Assembly: GCF_007830035.1 (NCBI RefSeq)
Contig: NZ_VLKN01000013.1
Span: forward strand, 1-32,212
Direction: 5' to 3'
DNA length: 32,212 bases
DNA from: Luteimonas cucumeris
GTDB lineage: Bacteria > Pseudomonadota > Gammaproteobacteria > Xanthomonadales > Xanthomonadaceae
The notes under the pieces were generated by a model, which did no database searches, was not told the origin of the DNA, and saw only the letters and a program-made list of their open reading frames with translations. A program made the translations under genes and the position numbers. Shown piece by piece: positions 1 through 8,628 of the stretch; positions within the stretch are counted from its first letter, which is position 1, and each line of letters opens with the position of its first letter.

Positions 1-483
1 CTTTTCTTTACTCAGGGCTGCGCCCTTCGCCCTTCGGGCCGGCTACGCCGTTCGCGCCTGCGGCGCAGTGGTTACTTTCTTTTGGGTCAGCAAAAGAAAG
101 TGACCCGCACGCGCAGCGGGCGGAAGCTCTTGTGGTTGCAGCAAAGAGCGGTGGAGCGAACCCAGCTCTTTAAACCAAGCAAAGTCACTGGGTCTACGAC
201 CCCCTGTCATCGCGCATGGCGCGATGGCGCTCAGTGCCGCGCGAGCCATGGCTCGCAAACGCGGCGCTTCGCCCCCGCCTTCGCGGGGATGACGGCTTGT
301 AGCAACGGCAGCTGCCACAACACCGGCAAAATCACGTACATGTCCGCTGCTCTTGCTCTGCCCTCAGTTCCATGTGGCAAAGCGACCCGCAGGCTCAGAT
401 GCGATTCATGCCCATGTGACTAGGCTGAACTTCGCCTGTATTTTGCTGTCTTCCACAGCACCCCGCTTGCCGGAGTCCGCCCC
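1..483. other. Gene-free leading region with dispersed repeat
   Basis: No credible gene is visible here. Short open frames exist on both strands, but they translate repeat DNA and show no family resemblance. Positions 70-298 hold copy A of a two-block repeat also found at 25034-25312. Positions 1-69 are GC-rich, with several short inverted runs. Positions 299-483 contain nothing I recognise apart from the probable promoter and ribosome-binding region of the downstream SYLF gene; a CGGAG motif lies about 8 bases before its ATG. Confidence 0.7.
70..298. repeat. Dispersed modular repeat, copy A
   Basis: Block 1 (70-127) matches 25034-25091 at 57 of 58 bases by eye. It contains a perfect 10-bp hairpin, ACTTTCTTTT paired with AAAAGAAAGT around an 8-base loop. 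Block 2 (about 181-298) closely matches about 25193-25312 and ends in GGGATGACGGCTT. The spacers between blocks are unrelated and differ in length (52 versus about 100 bases), so the blocks behave as modules. The reverse complement of the block 2 end, AAGCCGTCATCCC, also starts the element at 15685. There is no transposase gene nearby, so this is a non-autonomous or passive intergenic repeat. Confidence 0.85.
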
Positions 484-1365
484 ATGATCCGTTCGTCCCG
501 CCTGCTCCTGACGATGCTCGCCTGCCTGCTGCCCACGCTGGCCTTCGCCGGCAGCAACGAAGAGGAACGCGCGCGCAATGCGCTGCGCGTGCTCACCGAG
601 ATCCAGGCGATTCCGGAATCGGCCATCCCCGACAAGCTGCTCGACGAGGCGCGCGCGATCGCGGTGATTCCGGATTCGATCAAGGCCGGGCTGGTGATCG
701 GCGGACGTCGCGGCCACGGCGTGCTGGCGGTGAAAAATCCCGACGGCACCTGGTCCAATCCCAGCTTCATCACCCTCACCGGCGGCAGCATCGGTTTCCA
801 GGCTGGCGTGCAGGCGGCCGACATCGTGCTGGTATTCCGCAGCGATCGCGGCCTGGACTCGATCGTCAACGGCAAGTTCACCCTCGGCGCCGATGCCGGC
901 GTCGCTGCCGGTCCGCTCGGCCGCAATGCGTCCACCGCCACCGACGGCCAGCTGAAGGCGGAAATCTGGTCGTGGTCGCGCGCGCGCGGCCTGTTCGCCG
1001 GCGTCGCGCTGGACGGCGCGGTGCTGTCGATCGACGACGACGCCAACGAAGCCGTGTACGGCAAGGGCACCACGCCGCGGATGATCTTCGAAGACCGCGC
1101 CAACCCGGCCGCGGCCAACACCATCGTGGATTTCCGCGACGGCCTGGAAGAAGCCACCGCCACCGCGCGGGCGCGTCGTGGCACGCAGGGTCAGCGCACC
1201 GCCGCGGCCCCGGTGACCGCCACCCCGGCCGCCACCGCCAGCACCAGCGCATCGGCCACGGCGCCGGCAACTGGAGCGCCGCAACCGACGCCGTTCGAGC
1301 CGGTCGAGGCTGGCGAAGTGCGCACCGAAGCGCTGCCGGAGTCGCCGCCGCCGACGCAGCCGTGA
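484..1365 (+). CDS. SYLF (Ysc84-like) domain exported protein
   Basis: This 293-residue protein has a signal peptide (basic RSSR, then a hydrophobic stretch ending LAFA-G at about residue 23), so it should be exported to the periplasm or envelope. Residues about 30-220 look like a SYLF/DUF500 (Ysc84) domain: an AIAVIPDSIKAG segment, a GGRRGHGVLAVK segment, W-NPSFITLTGGSIGFQAGVQ, and a later WSWSRARGLFAGVALDG. In eukaryotes this domain binds phosphoinositides; in bacteria its role is poorly defined, so lipid binding is an inference. The last 70 residues are Ala/Thr/Pro-rich low complexity, probably disordered. The ATG has a CGGAG element about 8 bases upstream. It stands alone, 94 bp before tatA on the same strand. 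Confidence 0.88.
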   Translation: MIRSSRLLLTMLACLLPTLAFAGSNEEERARNALRVLTEIQAIPESAIPDKLLDEARAIAVIPDSIKAGLVIGGRRGHGVLAVKNPDGTWSNPSFITLTGGSIGFQAGVQAADIVLVFRSDRGLDSIVNGKFTLGADAGVAAGPLGRNASTATDGQLKAEIWSWSRARGLFAGVALDGAVLSIDDDANEAVYGKGTTPRMIFEDRANPAAANTIVDFRDGLEEATATARARRGTQGQRTAAAPVTATPAATASTSASATAPATGAPQPTPFEPVEAGEVRTEALPESPPPTQP

Positions 1366-1459
1366 CAGGCTGCGGACGCGCTTGCGTGAACAGGCACCTG
1401 CAACAGCCGTAACACGACCTGCGTTATCCTGATCGCCCATAACTGATTGGCGAAACCCG

Positions 1460-1702
1460 ATGGGTGGTCTAAGTCTCTGGCACTGGCTGATCGTGCTCGT
1501 GATCGTGGTGCTGGTGTTCGGCACCAAGCGCCTGAAGAACGTCGGCAAGGACGTGGGCGAAGCCGTCAAGGGCTTCAAGCAGGGCATGGGCGACGACGAC
1601 AAGCAGCCGCCCGGCCAGCTCGGCGACGAGTCCCGGCGCAGCGAGCAGACGCGCAACGAACAGAAGTCCGAAACGCGCAATGACGACGACACGCCGCGCT
1701 GA
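1460..1702 (+). CDS. tatA: Twin-arginine translocase subunit TatA
   Basis: An 80-residue TatA, the pore-forming or membrane-destabilising subunit of the Tat system that moves folded proteins across the inner membrane. The sequence shows a short N-terminal transmembrane helix ([16 protein letters not shown]), the [20 protein letters not shown] hinge and amphipathic helix with the expected Phe-Gly, and a charged Asp/Glu/Lys/Arg-rich tail likely to be disordered. A second reading frame overlaps it but lacks the helix. It is the first gene of tatA-tatB-tatC; tatB begins 31 bp downstream. The start is the ATG giving the canonical MGGLSLWHW beginning. Confidence 0.96.
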   Translation: MGGLSLWHWLIVLVIVVLVFGTKRLKNVGKDVGEAVKGFKQGMGDDDKQPPGQLGDESRRSEQTRNEQKSETRNDDDTPR

Positions 1703-1733
1703 GCCGCGGCGCTGATCTTCGCAGTCCCGGATC

Positions 1734-2096
1734 ATGTTCGATATCGGTTTCAGCGAGCTGCTGATCATCGCCGTGGTCGCGCTGATCGTGCTCGGCCCCG
1801 AGCGCCTGCCCAAGGCGGCGCGCTTCGCCGGCCTGTGGGTGCGGCGCGCGCGCGCGCAATGGCATTCGGTCAAGGACGAGCTGGAACGCGACCTGGCCAC
1901 CGAGGAGATCAAGCGCAACCTGCACGATACGCAGGCACTGATGCGCCAGGCCGACCAGGATCTGCGCGCCAGCGGCGAGCAGTTGCGTCGCGACTTCGAG
2001 CGCATGGCCGACGACGCCAGGCCGGACGCGGAACCAGCGCCTCCGGCATCCACCGACCAACCACCCGCCACGCGTGACGACGATGCTGTCCGCTGA
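1734..2096 (+). CDS. tatB: Twin-arginine translocase subunit TatB
   Basis: A 120-residue TatB. It starts MFDIGFSELLIIAVVALIVL, typical of TatB: a conserved Glu at position 8 in the transmembrane helix, then GPERLPKAARFAGLWVRRAR at the hinge. Residues about 35-95 form a long charged amphipathic/coiled helix, and the end is Pro/Ala-rich. TatB joins TatC to form the receptor for RR-signal peptides. The phrase LGPERLPKAAR separates it from TatA, which has FGTKRLK at the same place. Its 3' end overlaps tatC, which suggests translational coupling. Confidence 0.96.
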   Translation: MFDIGFSELLIIAVVALIVLGPERLPKAARFAGLWVRRARAQWHSVKDELERDLATEEIKRNLHDTQALMRQADQDLRASGEQLRRDFERMADDARPDAEPAPPASTDQPPATRDDDAVR

Positions 2097-2850
2097 CGAC
2101 GGCGACGGCGCGCAGGGCCGGCTGCTCGACCACCTGGTCGAGTTGCGTTCGCGCCTGCTGCGCGCGGTGATCGGGCTGCTGATCGCATTCGTGGCCCTGC
2201 TGCCGTTCGCCAACCGCCTGTATGGCTGGTTGGCGCAGCCGCTGCTGGAAAAGCTTCCCAAGGGCGGGCAGTTGATCGCGATCGAGGTCGCCTCGCCGTT
2301 CTTCGCGCCGATCAAGCTGGCGTTCTTCGTGGCGCTGGTCGCGGCGATGCCGTGGCTGCTGTACCAGGTGTGGGCGTTTGTCGCACCTGGCCTGTACCGG
2401 CGCGAAAAGAAGCTGGCGCTGCCGCTGCTGGCCTCGGCGCTGCTGCTGTTCTATGTCGGCTGCGCGTTCGCGTTTTTCATCGTGCTGCCGTCGGTGTTCG
2501 CATTCCTGGCCCAGGTCACGCCCAGCGGCGTGGCGATGATGACCGACATCAACGCCTACCTGGACTTCGTGCTGGTGATCTTCCTGGCGTTCGGCGCGAG
2601 CTTCGAACTGCCGGTGGCGCTGGTGATCCTGGTGCTGCTGGGCTGGGTGACGCCGGCGCAGCTGCGCGAGTGGCGCGGCTATGCGATCGTGGGCATCTTC
2701 GTGATCGCCGCGATCATCACCCCGCCGGACGTGGTCTCGCAGCTGCTGCTGGCGATCCCGATGATGCTGCTGTACGAGGCCGGCATCCTCGCCGCGCGGA
2801 TGATCGCGCCACGCGAGCCGGCCGACTCCGTCGACGCGGATCATGGCTGA
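2074..2850 (+). CDS. tatC: Twin-arginine translocase subunit TatC
   Basis: The 258-residue polytopic core of the Tat receptor. Six hydrophobic segments are visible. Family motifs include LLDHLVELRSRLLRA at the cytoplasmic N-terminus, PFFAPIKLAFFVALVAAMPWLLYQVWAFVAPGL-type first-loop residues, FGASFELPVALVIL, and the final ITPPDVVSQLLLAIPMMLLYE. Two starts are possible: GTG at 2074 (23-base overlap with tatB) or ATG at 2083 (14-base overlap). Neither has an obvious ribosome-binding site, as expected if translation is coupled. I list the longer form; the nine extra bases do not affect function assignment. The next gene overlaps its stop. Confidence 0.95.
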   Translation: MTTMLSADDGDGAQGRLLDHLVELRSRLLRAVIGLLIAFVALLPFANRLYGWLAQPLLEKLPKGGQLIAIEVASPFFAPIKLAFFVALVAAMPWLLYQVWAFVAPGLYRREKKLALPLLASALLLFYVGCAFAFFIVLPSVFAFLAQVTPSGVAMMTDINAYLDFVLVIFLAFGASFELPVALVILVLLGWVTPAQLREWRGYAIVGIFVIAAIITPPDVVSQLLLAIPMMLLYEAGILAARMIAPREPADSVDADHG

Positions 2851-3541
2851 GGGCAGCACGCGCCCGGCAGGTTTCTGGCAACGGTACGTGGCGTGGTCGC
2901 TGGATGCGGCGATCGTCGCCGTGCCCACGCTGCTGTTCAGCATGGCCGGCCTGCGCATGCACCTGCAGGCGCTGGTCGGCGATTTCGTGTCGTTGACGAT
3001 GATGCTGGCGCAGCGCCTGGTCGACGGGCTGATGCAGGGCACGCAGGTGATGCAGCTGGCCTCCTCGCTGGCACACGAGCCGGCGCTGCAGGCGGCAATG
3101 GCGACCATCCTCGACGACCTGCGCGTGCTGCTGCTGCCTCCGGTCGCCTGGTTCGCGCTGTTCGCGGCGTGTTACTGGATCGGATTCGAGCGCTCGCCCT
3201 GGCAGGCGACGCCGGGCAAGCGCGCGCTCGGGCTGCGCGTGACCGATATCGATGGCGAAGCGCTGGACTGGCGGCGTGCGACGGCGCGGCATTTCGCCGC
3301 TGCGCCGTCGTGGCTGCTGCTGAACCTCGGGCATGCGCTGGCGGCGTGGACGCCGCAGAAGCGCGCGCTGCACGACTATATCGCCAGTACGCGCGTCGCC
3401 GCCGACCGCGGCGCCGTGTTGCCGCTGTGGGCGAAAGCCTGGCTGCTGCTGCAGGCGATGGCGGCGCTGGCGCTCGGCGCCTGGTTCTACCTGTCGCTGC
3501 TGGGCGCGCTGCGATCGGCGATCGACAGCGCCCCGTATTGA
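2843..3541 (+). CDS. RDD family membrane protein
   Basis: A 232-residue inner-membrane protein. Near the start comes GFWQRYVAWSLDAAIVAV, where R-x4-LDA corresponds to the Arg-Asp of the RDD family. A hydrophobic segment follows at about 90-115. Then comes the typical second half, WQATPGKRALGLRVTDIDGE followed by RATARHFAAAPSWLLLNLGHA and QKRALHDYIASTRV. A last membrane segment lies near the C-terminus. The ATG overlaps the tatC stop by 8 bases, so it is probably co-transcribed with tat genes. RDD proteins are of mostly unknown function (some are linked to Na+/H+ or other transport); a role with Tat is not shown by the sequence. Confidence 0.87.
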   Translation: MAEGSTRPAGFWQRYVAWSLDAAIVAVPTLLFSMAGLRMHLQALVGDFVSLTMMLAQRLVDGLMQGTQVMQLASSLAHEPALQAAMATILDDLRVLLLPPVAWFALFAACYWIGFERSPWQATPGKRALGLRVTDIDGEALDWRRATARHFAAAPSWLLLNLGHALAAWTPQKRALHDYIASTRVAADRGAVLPLWAKAWLLLQAMAALALGAWFYLSLLGALRSAIDSAPY

Positions 3542-3554
3542 CTGCGGCGCGCGA

Positions 3555-4466
3555 TCAGGCCGCGACCACGCCGTTGCTGTCGCCGCCGGCCGCCGCATCG
3601 CCGCCGGCCACGTCGCGCCACAGGTGGTACATCACGCCGAACATGACCGCATAGATCGCCAGCAGCAGGCCGATGTACAGCGGTACCAGCAGTACCAGCG
3701 CCAGCGCCTCATGCACCAGTTTGCCGATCGCGCCAAGCAGCAGCGCCACCAGCATGAAGGCGATGATCAGCAGGATCAAAGCCACGAAGGCGATGATCGC
3801 CAGCACCAGGATCGGCAGCAGGTTCTTGAGCGCGCCGGTGAAACCGTCGGCGAGCGCGCCGCCGACGCTACGGTCGGTCAGCGCGATCTGGCCGAAACCG
3901 ATCGCGTAGACGCCGCCGAAGAACAGGCCGAACAGCGAACCCAGCGCCATCACCCGGCCGAAGCCTTTAGGGATCGGCGGCACCGCCGGAGGCGTGCCGG
4001 CCTGCTGCGCCTGCGACGCGGTGATCACCTGCAGGTACCAGTCCAGCATGCCCTCGCCGAGCAGCGAGACCAGGGCGAGGAAGACGCCGATGTAGATGAC
4101 GCTCATCAACACGCCGAAACCGATCAGCCTGCCCGCGCCGTGTCCGCCGCGGAAGGCGTCGAAGATCGCGGTGGCGTGCGTGGGACGGCCGTGCTCGCCG
4201 GCGTCGATCACGCGCAGCATGCCGCCGATCAGCAGCGGGAACACGATGATCGACAGCAGCGTGGTGAACCCGATCACCATCAGCAGGCTCTGCGACTCCA
4301 GCTTGAGTCCGTACTGCGCGATCACCTGGATCACGCTCGGAACCAGCGCGACCAGTGCCAGCAGCGCGACTCCGCCGAAGATCGCCTTTGGATTGTTGCG
4401 ACCCAGGTTGACGCCCTGCATCAGCCAGCGCCAGCCGGCTCCCGGTCCCATCGCGCGCATCTGCAT
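3555..4466 (-). CDS. BPSS1780-like multi-pass membrane protein
   Basis: A 303-residue integral membrane protein with about six hydrophobic segments, including AIFGGVALLALVALVPSVI, LLMVIGFTTLLSIIVFPLL, LIGFGVLMSVIYIGVFLAL and a long double segment near residues 215-285. Between them are GGMLRVIDAGEHGRP and IFDAFRGGHGAGRL, which recall the BPSS1780/DUF2189-type membrane proteins; the family call is from memory of such motifs and only moderately sure. There is no transporter signature or enzyme motif. It ends 13 bp from the RDD gene, convergently, and begins 64 bp after the amidotransferase gene on the same strand, with which it may form an operon. Confidence 0.7.
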   Translation of the reverse strand: MQMRAMGPGAGWRWLMQGVNLGRNNPKAIFGGVALLALVALVPSVIQVIAQYGLKLESQSLLMVIGFTTLLSIIVFPLLIGGMLRVIDAGEHGRPTHATAIFDAFRGGHGAGRLIGFGVLMSVIYIGVFLALVSLLGEGMLDWYLQVITASQAQQAGTPPAVPPIPKGFGRVMALGSLFGLFFGGVYAIGFGQIALTDRSVGGALADGFTGALKNLLPILVLAIIAFVALILLIIAFMLVALLLGAIGKLVHEALALVLLVPLYIGLLLAIYAVMFGVMYHLWRDVAGGDAAAGGDSNGVVAA

Positions 4467-4530
4467 GTCGTCCCCTTTTCGATGTCCGTGTGTGGCGCCC
4501 CCGCCACTGCCGGCATCCTAACTGATTGCC

Positions 4531-5268
4531 TCAGCGCCCGCGGGCGCCACGCGCATGCCTGACGAAGCGCCGCAGCACGCGTCGCGATTGCGGCGTCGCG
4601 GTGACGGTGGCGGCGACCGCGCGCCAGTCGCGACCCTCGCCGGCCAGCGCGTCGCGACGCGCGTGCACATAGCCGCGCATGTGGGCGGCGCTGAATTCGG
4701 GATGGAACTGCACACCCCAGGCGCGATCGCCCCAACGGAACGCGTGGCAGGCGTCGTGCACCGATTTCGCCAGCACGGTCGCGCCCTCAGGTGCGCGCAG
4801 CACCGTCTGCAGGTGCGTGGCCTGTGCCGGGAACCGCGGCGGCAGGCCGGCGAACAGGGGGTCGTCGCTGGCCTGCGGATGCAGCTCGAGTCCGACCGTG
4901 CCCATCTCGCGCCCGTCGGGATGGTCGCCGACCTCGCCGCCGAGCGCATGCGCCAGCAGCTGGTGGCCGTAGCAGATGCCGAACACCGGCACGCCTTCGT
5001 GCACCGCCTCGCGCAGCCACTCCGCGCTGCGCTCGCTCCAGTCGCGACGCTCGGTGACCATCGCCCCGGAACCGGTGACGATGACGCCGGCGAAACCGTC
5101 GTGCCGCGGCAGTGCGTCGCCGCTCTCGACCCGCGCCACCACCGCCTCGTCGGCGCGCAGTCCGGCAGCGACGCGGATCCAGTGCGGGAAATTGCCGTGG
5201 CGACGCATCGTCGCCACCGGCTGCCCGGTTTCGACGATCAACAACGGTGGTGAGAAGGCGTCGCGCAC
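4531..5268 (-). CDS. Class I glutamine amidotransferase (GMP synthase-like domain)
   Basis: A 245-residue free-standing class I GATase. The catalytic nucleophile is Cys99 in [17 protein letters not shown]; the His-Glu pair is in [10 protein letters not shown] (about H189 and E191). [20 protein letters not shown] matches the segment before the nucleophile in the YfeJ/GMP synthase-like group. No synthetase domain is attached, so the acceptor is unknown; proteins of this kind are often annotated simply as glutamine amidotransferase. The frame stays open far upstream across glyQ. I set the start at GTG 5268 because it directly precedes the core strand LLIVETG; TTG at 5244 or 5241 are alternatives. 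It is divergent from glyQ. Confidence 0.83.
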   Translation of the reverse strand: MRDAFSPPLLIVETGQPVATMRRHGNFPHWIRVAAGLRADEAVVARVESGDALPRHDGFAGVIVTGSGAMVTERRDWSERSAEWLREAVHEGVPVFGICYGHQLLAHALGGEVGDHPDGREMGTVGLELHPQASDDPLFAGLPPRFPAQATHLQTVLRAPEGATVLAKSVHDACHAFRWGDRAWGVQFHPEFSAAHMRGYVHARRDALAGEGRDWRAVAATVTATPQSRRVLRRFVRHARGARGR

Positions 5269-5292
5269 GAGCCGGAAACCCCGTCGGAAGGC

Positions 5293-5319
5293 GGCCCGCA
5301 GCGGGCCTCCCCGTATACT
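5293..5319 (+). promoter_or_regulatory. Probable glyQ promoter -10 with 15-bp palindrome
   Basis: A TATACT hexamer at 5314-5319 is a good sigma-70 -10 match and would start transcription near 5326, about 57 bases before glyQ. I see no good -35. At its expected place is a palindrome, GGCCCGC-a-GCGGGCC (5293-5307). It could be an operator or simply a leader hairpin for the divergent amidotransferase transcript. Assigned by eye only. Confidence 0.35.
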
Positions 5320-5382
5320 AACCGGCGCTTTCCGAACGGCTCGCTGCCGGCGGTCACGATCCGTTTCAAGACAAGGATTCCG

Positions 5383-6297
5383 ATGCAAGGCCCGACCTTC
5401 CAGCAGATGATCCAGCGCCTCAACACCTACTGGGCGGAACAGGGCTGCGTGCTGATCCAGCCGCTGGACCTGGAGGTAGGCGCGGGCACCTTCCATCCGG
5501 CCACGTTCCTGCGCGCGCTCGGTCCCGAGCCGTGGAATGCCGCCTACGTGCAGCCCTGCCGCCGCCCCACCGACGGCCGTTACGGCGAGAACCCGAACCG
5601 GCTGCAACGCTACTACCAGTATCAAGTGGCGATGAAACCCAACCCCGACAACATCCAGGAGCTGTACCTGGGTTCGCTGATCGCGCTGGGCATCGATCCG
5701 CTGGTGCACGACCTGCGCTTCGTCGAGGACAACTGGGAATCGCCGACGCTCGGTGCCTGGGGACTGGGCTGGGAAGTGTGGTTGAACGGCATGGAAGTCA
5801 CCCAGTTCACCTATTTCCAGCAGGCCGGCGGCCTGGAATGCCGACCGGTGCTGGGCGAGATCACCTACGGCCTCGAGCGCCTGTGCATGTACCTGCAGAA
5901 CGTCGACAACGTGTTCGACATCGTGTGGACGCAGGGGCCGCAGGGCACGGTGACTTACCGCGACGTCTACCACCAGAACGAGGTCGAGCAGTCGGCATAC
6001 AACTTCGAGCATGCCGATGTCGCCGAACTGTTCCATCGTTTCGATGCCTGCGAGAAAGAGGCATTGAAACTGGTCGAACTCGGCCTGCCGCTGCCGGCCT
6101 ACGATCAGGTCTGCAAGGCCTCGCACAGCTTCAACCTGCTCGACGCGCGCCGCGCGATCAGCGTCACCGAACGCCAGCGCTACATCCTGCGCGTACGCAA
6201 GCTGTCGCAGGCGGTCGCGGAAGCGTATTACGCGCAGCGCGAGAAGCTCGGCTTCCCGGCGCTGAAATCCGCCGGCGCGAAGCAGGTGGCGGCATGA
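5383..6297 (+). CDS. glyQ: Glycine--tRNA ligase alpha subunit
   Basis: A 304-residue class II aminoacyl-tRNA synthetase alpha subunit, forming the catalytic core of the alpha2-beta2 glycyl-tRNA synthetase. It shows the hallmark near-invariant segments [60 protein letters not shown] and the long [20 protein letters not shown] block. Length is normal. The ATG at 5383 has AAGGA a few bases upstream. It overlaps or abuts glyS at its TGA, so the two are translated together from one mRNA. Confidence 0.98.
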   Translation: MQGPTFQQMIQRLNTYWAEQGCVLIQPLDLEVGAGTFHPATFLRALGPEPWNAAYVQPCRRPTDGRYGENPNRLQRYYQYQVAMKPNPDNIQELYLGSLIALGIDPLVHDLRFVEDNWESPTLGAWGLGWEVWLNGMEVTQFTYFQQAGGLECRPVLGEITYGLERLCMYLQNVDNVFDIVWTQGPQGTVTYRDVYHQNEVEQSAYNFEHADVAELFHRFDACEKEALKLVELGLPLPAYDQVCKASHSFNLLDARRAISVTERQRYILRVRKLSQAVAEAYYAQREKLGFPALKSAGAKQVAA

Positions 6298-8480
6298 TGG
6301 TCGACGCGCGTTCCACGATGCAGCCACTGCTGATCGAACTGGGCACCGAGGAACTGCCGGTCAAGGCGCTGCCCGGACTGGCGCAGGCCTTGTTCGATGG
6401 CGTCATCGATGGCCTGGACCGGCGCGGCATCGCCTTCGATCGCGGCGAGGCAAAGCCCTTGTACACGCCACGCCGGCTGGCGGTGCGCTTGCCCGGCGTG
6501 GCCATCGAACAACCCGAGCAGGCGTCGGAAGTGCTCGGCCCCTACCTCAACATCGCGCTGGACGCGAACGGCGAGCCGACCCGGGCCCTGCAGGGCTTCG
6601 CGCAGAAGGCCGGCGTCGACTGGACGCAGCTGGACAGGACCAGCGACAACAAGGGCGAGCGTTTCGTGCATCGCGCGGTCACGCCCGGCGCGCGCACCCG
6701 CGAACTGCTGCCGGAAATCCTGCGCGAGGCGATCGCGGCGATGCCGATCCCCAAGCCGATGCGCTGGGGCGGCCACGACTACGCGTTCGCGCGGCCGGTG
6801 CACTGGCTGGTGATGCTGCTGGGCAAGGACGTGGTCGAGGGCGAAGCGCTCGGCGTGCGCACCGACCGCATGAGCCGCGGCCACCGCTTCCTGCACGACA
6901 AGCCGGTATGGATCAACAATCCGGACGAATATCTCGACGCCCTGCGCGGCGCCAAGGTGCTGGTCGATCCGGACGAGCGCCGCGAGCGCATCGTGCGCGA
7001 GGTCGAACAGGCCGCGACGCGCGCCGGTGGCGTCGCCCGCATCGACGACGACAATCTGCAGCAGGTCAACTGCCTGGTCGAATGGCCGAAGGCGATCGCC
7101 TGCTCGTTCGAGCACGCATTCCTGGCGGTGCCGCAGGAAGCGCTGATCGCGACGATGGAGGCGAACCAGAAGTTCTTCCCGGTGCTGGACGGCGAAGGCC
7201 GGCTCAACGAGCACTTCATCGGCATCGCCAACGTCGAGTCGAAGGACGAAAGCGAGATCCGCAAGGGCTACGAGCGGGTGATCCGTCCGCGCTTCGCCGA
7301 CGCCAAGTTCTTCTTCGTCGAGGACATGAAGCAGGGCCTGGCGTCGATGAACGAAGGCCTGAAGACGGTCACCTATCAGGCCAAGCTCGGCACTGTCGCC
7401 GACAAGGTGGCGCGCGTGGCGGCACTGGCGGAAACGATCGCCGGCGAAGTCGGTGTCGATCCGCAACTCGCGCGGCGCGCGGCCGAGCTGTCGAAAGCGG
7501 ATCTGCAGTCGCGCCTGGTCAACGAGTTCCCGGAACTGCAGGGCGTCGCCGGACGCTATTACGCCGCGGTCGAGAACGAGCCGCTGGACGTCGCCCACGC
7601 GATCGACGAGGCCTACATGCCGCGCTTTGCCGGCGATGCGATCGCGCCGAGCAAGTTGGGGCAGGTGCTGGCGATCGCCGAGCGGCTGGATACGCTGGCC
7701 GGCGGATTCGCCGCGGGCCTGAAGCCGACCGGGAACAAGGATCCGTTTGCGTTGCGGCGCAATGCGCTGGGGTTGGCACGCACCATTATCGAAAGCGAAC
7801 TTGAGCTCAATCTTCCGAATCTTATTTTCAAAGCAAGTGAGGGAGTGCTTGGCTCCGTATCTCAGGTCGTGCTGCGCGAGAAGGCCTCTATCGCCGATAG
7901 CGCACGCGCAAAGGGAGTTCATACGCCAACGATGCACGGCGATTTAAGATCAATCAGCGAAACCAAGTTTGAAGAAGTTTATCCCTTCGTGGTTGATCGT
8001 CTTCGCGGTTACTACACGGATCAATCAACTCCTTCGCAACAATTTGAAGCAGTCGCACCATTGTCTCCTGCTTCACTATTGGACTTCGACCGCCGCCTCA
8101 AAGCCATCGGCGAGTTCGCCAAACTCCCCGAAGCCGAAGCCATCGCCGCCGCCAACAAGCGCATCCGCAATATCCTGCGCAAGGTCGAAGGCAACATCCC
8201 CGCGACGGTCGATCCCGCGCTGTTCGCCGAGGCCGCCGAACGCAACCTGCATGCCGCCGTCGAGCAGGCCATCGCCGACAGCGACGATGCGTTGGCCAAG
8301 CGCGACTATGTCGCCGTGCTGGGCCGCCTCGCGCGACTGCGCCCGCAGGTCGATGCCTTCTTCGATGGGGTGATGGTCAACGTCGACGATGCCGCCGTGC
8401 GCGGCAACCGTCTGGCCCTGCTCAGGCGACTGTCCGACCGTCTCGGCAACGTCGCGGCGATCGAGCATCTATCGAGCTGA
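6297..8480 (+). CDS. glyS: Glycine--tRNA ligase beta subunit
   Basis: A beta subunit of about 727 residues, needed for tRNA binding and aminoacylation with GlyQ. Conserved starts and blocks are present: [95 protein letters not shown]-like, and the C-terminal anticodon-binding part with [16 protein letters not shown] and [11 protein letters not shown]. Possible starts are ATG 6294 (ATGA overlap with glyQ), ATG 6297 and ATG 6318; I chose 6297 because AGGTGG at 6284-6289 sits 7 bases away. Residues about 500-598 are encoded by a tract of strikingly different composition (see separate entry), in a segment that also seems longer than in relatives I remember. Confidence 0.95.
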   Translation: MVDARSTMQPLLIELGTEELPVKALPGLAQALFDGVIDGLDRRGIAFDRGEAKPLYTPRRLAVRLPGVAIEQPEQASEVLGPYLNIALDANGEPTRALQGFAQKAGVDWTQLDRTSDNKGERFVHRAVTPGARTRELLPEILREAIAAMPIPKPMRWGGHDYAFARPVHWLVMLLGKDVVEGEALGVRTDRMSRGHRFLHDKPVWINNPDEYLDALRGAKVLVDPDERRERIVREVEQAATRAGGVARIDDDNLQQVNCLVEWPKAIACSFEHAFLAVPQEALIATMEANQKFFPVLDGEGRLNEHFIGIANVESKDESEIRKGYERVIRPRFADAKFFFVEDMKQGLASMNEGLKTVTYQAKLGTVADKVARVAALAETIAGEVGVDPQLARRAAELSKADLQSRLVNEFPELQGVAGRYYAAVENEPLDVAHAIDEAYMPRFAGDAIAPSKLGQVLAIAERLDTLAGGFAAGLKPTGNKDPFALRRNALGLARTIIESELELNLPNLIFKASEGVLGSVSQVVLREKASIADSARAKGVHTPTMHGDLRSISETKFEEVYPFVVDRLRGYYTDQSTPSQQFEAVAPLSPASLLDFDRRLKAIGEFAKLPEAEAIAAANKRIRNILRKVEGNIPATVDPALFAEAAERNLHAAVEQAIADSDDALAKRDYVAVLGRLARLRPQVDAFFDGVMVNVDDAAVRGNRLALLRRLSDRLGNVAAIEHLSS
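7795..8090 (+). other. Atypical low-GC tract inside glyS (possible recombinant segment)
   Basis: Hand counting gives about 50% GC over 7801-8100, against about 72% in the 60 bases at 7681-7740. Codon choice changes abruptly: TTA and AGA stand side by side at 7944-7949, and ATT, AAT, AGT, GGA, CCA, TCA and CTA are frequent, all rare in adjacent glyS. The frame is unbroken. The tract encodes the region from about [13 protein letters not shown] to [10 protein letters not shown]. The linker before VVDRLRGYY appears about 30 residues longer than in the E. coli protein as I recall it. Uptake of a segment from a lower-GC donor, or an inserted linker, are both possible. Confidence 0.7.
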
Positions 8481-8492
8481 CCTGACAGGACC

Positions 8493-8596
8493 GTAGCGTG
8501 CGCTGCGCGCACGACCGACGCCGGCACGGGACGCGCGTTGTCACGCCGCCATACCCCGCATTCCGTCGCCCGATACGTGCACGCAGCGCACGCTAC
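8493..8596. repeat. Inverted pair of GTAG-type REP palindromes
   Basis: Unit 1 (8493-8513) reads GTAG followed by CGTGCGC-tgc-GCGCACG, a perfect 7-bp stem. Unit 2 (8576-8596) is its reverse complement at 20 of 21 positions. The two face each other across 62 bases, so the whole RNA could also fold into one long hairpin. This layout matches GTAG-headed REP elements (SMAG-like) known from Stenotrophomonas and mobilised by RAYT transposases; no RAYT gene is in the window. It fills the gap between glyS and tamA. A related pair lies at 22076-22167. Confidence 0.85.
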
Positions 8597-8628
8597 GCAC
8601 TGCGACCCGATATCGGTATCCTGCCTGC

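Noticed and set aside
82-423. Small gene in the leading region
   Set aside because: The frame lies across repeat copy A, has no ribosome-binding site, and its translation matches repeat-derived phrases.
1425-1430. TATCCT as the tatA promoter -10
   Set aside because: No acceptable -35 at 16-18 bases upstream; too weak to report as a feature.
406-1692. Long frame antisense to the SYLF gene and tatA
   Set aside because: Low-complexity Arg/Gly-rich translation. The opposite strand carries well-conserved proteins.
4531-6327. Amidotransferase as a 598-residue protein
   Set aside because: The additional N-terminal part is antisense to glyQ. The GATase domain alone is complete from about 5268.
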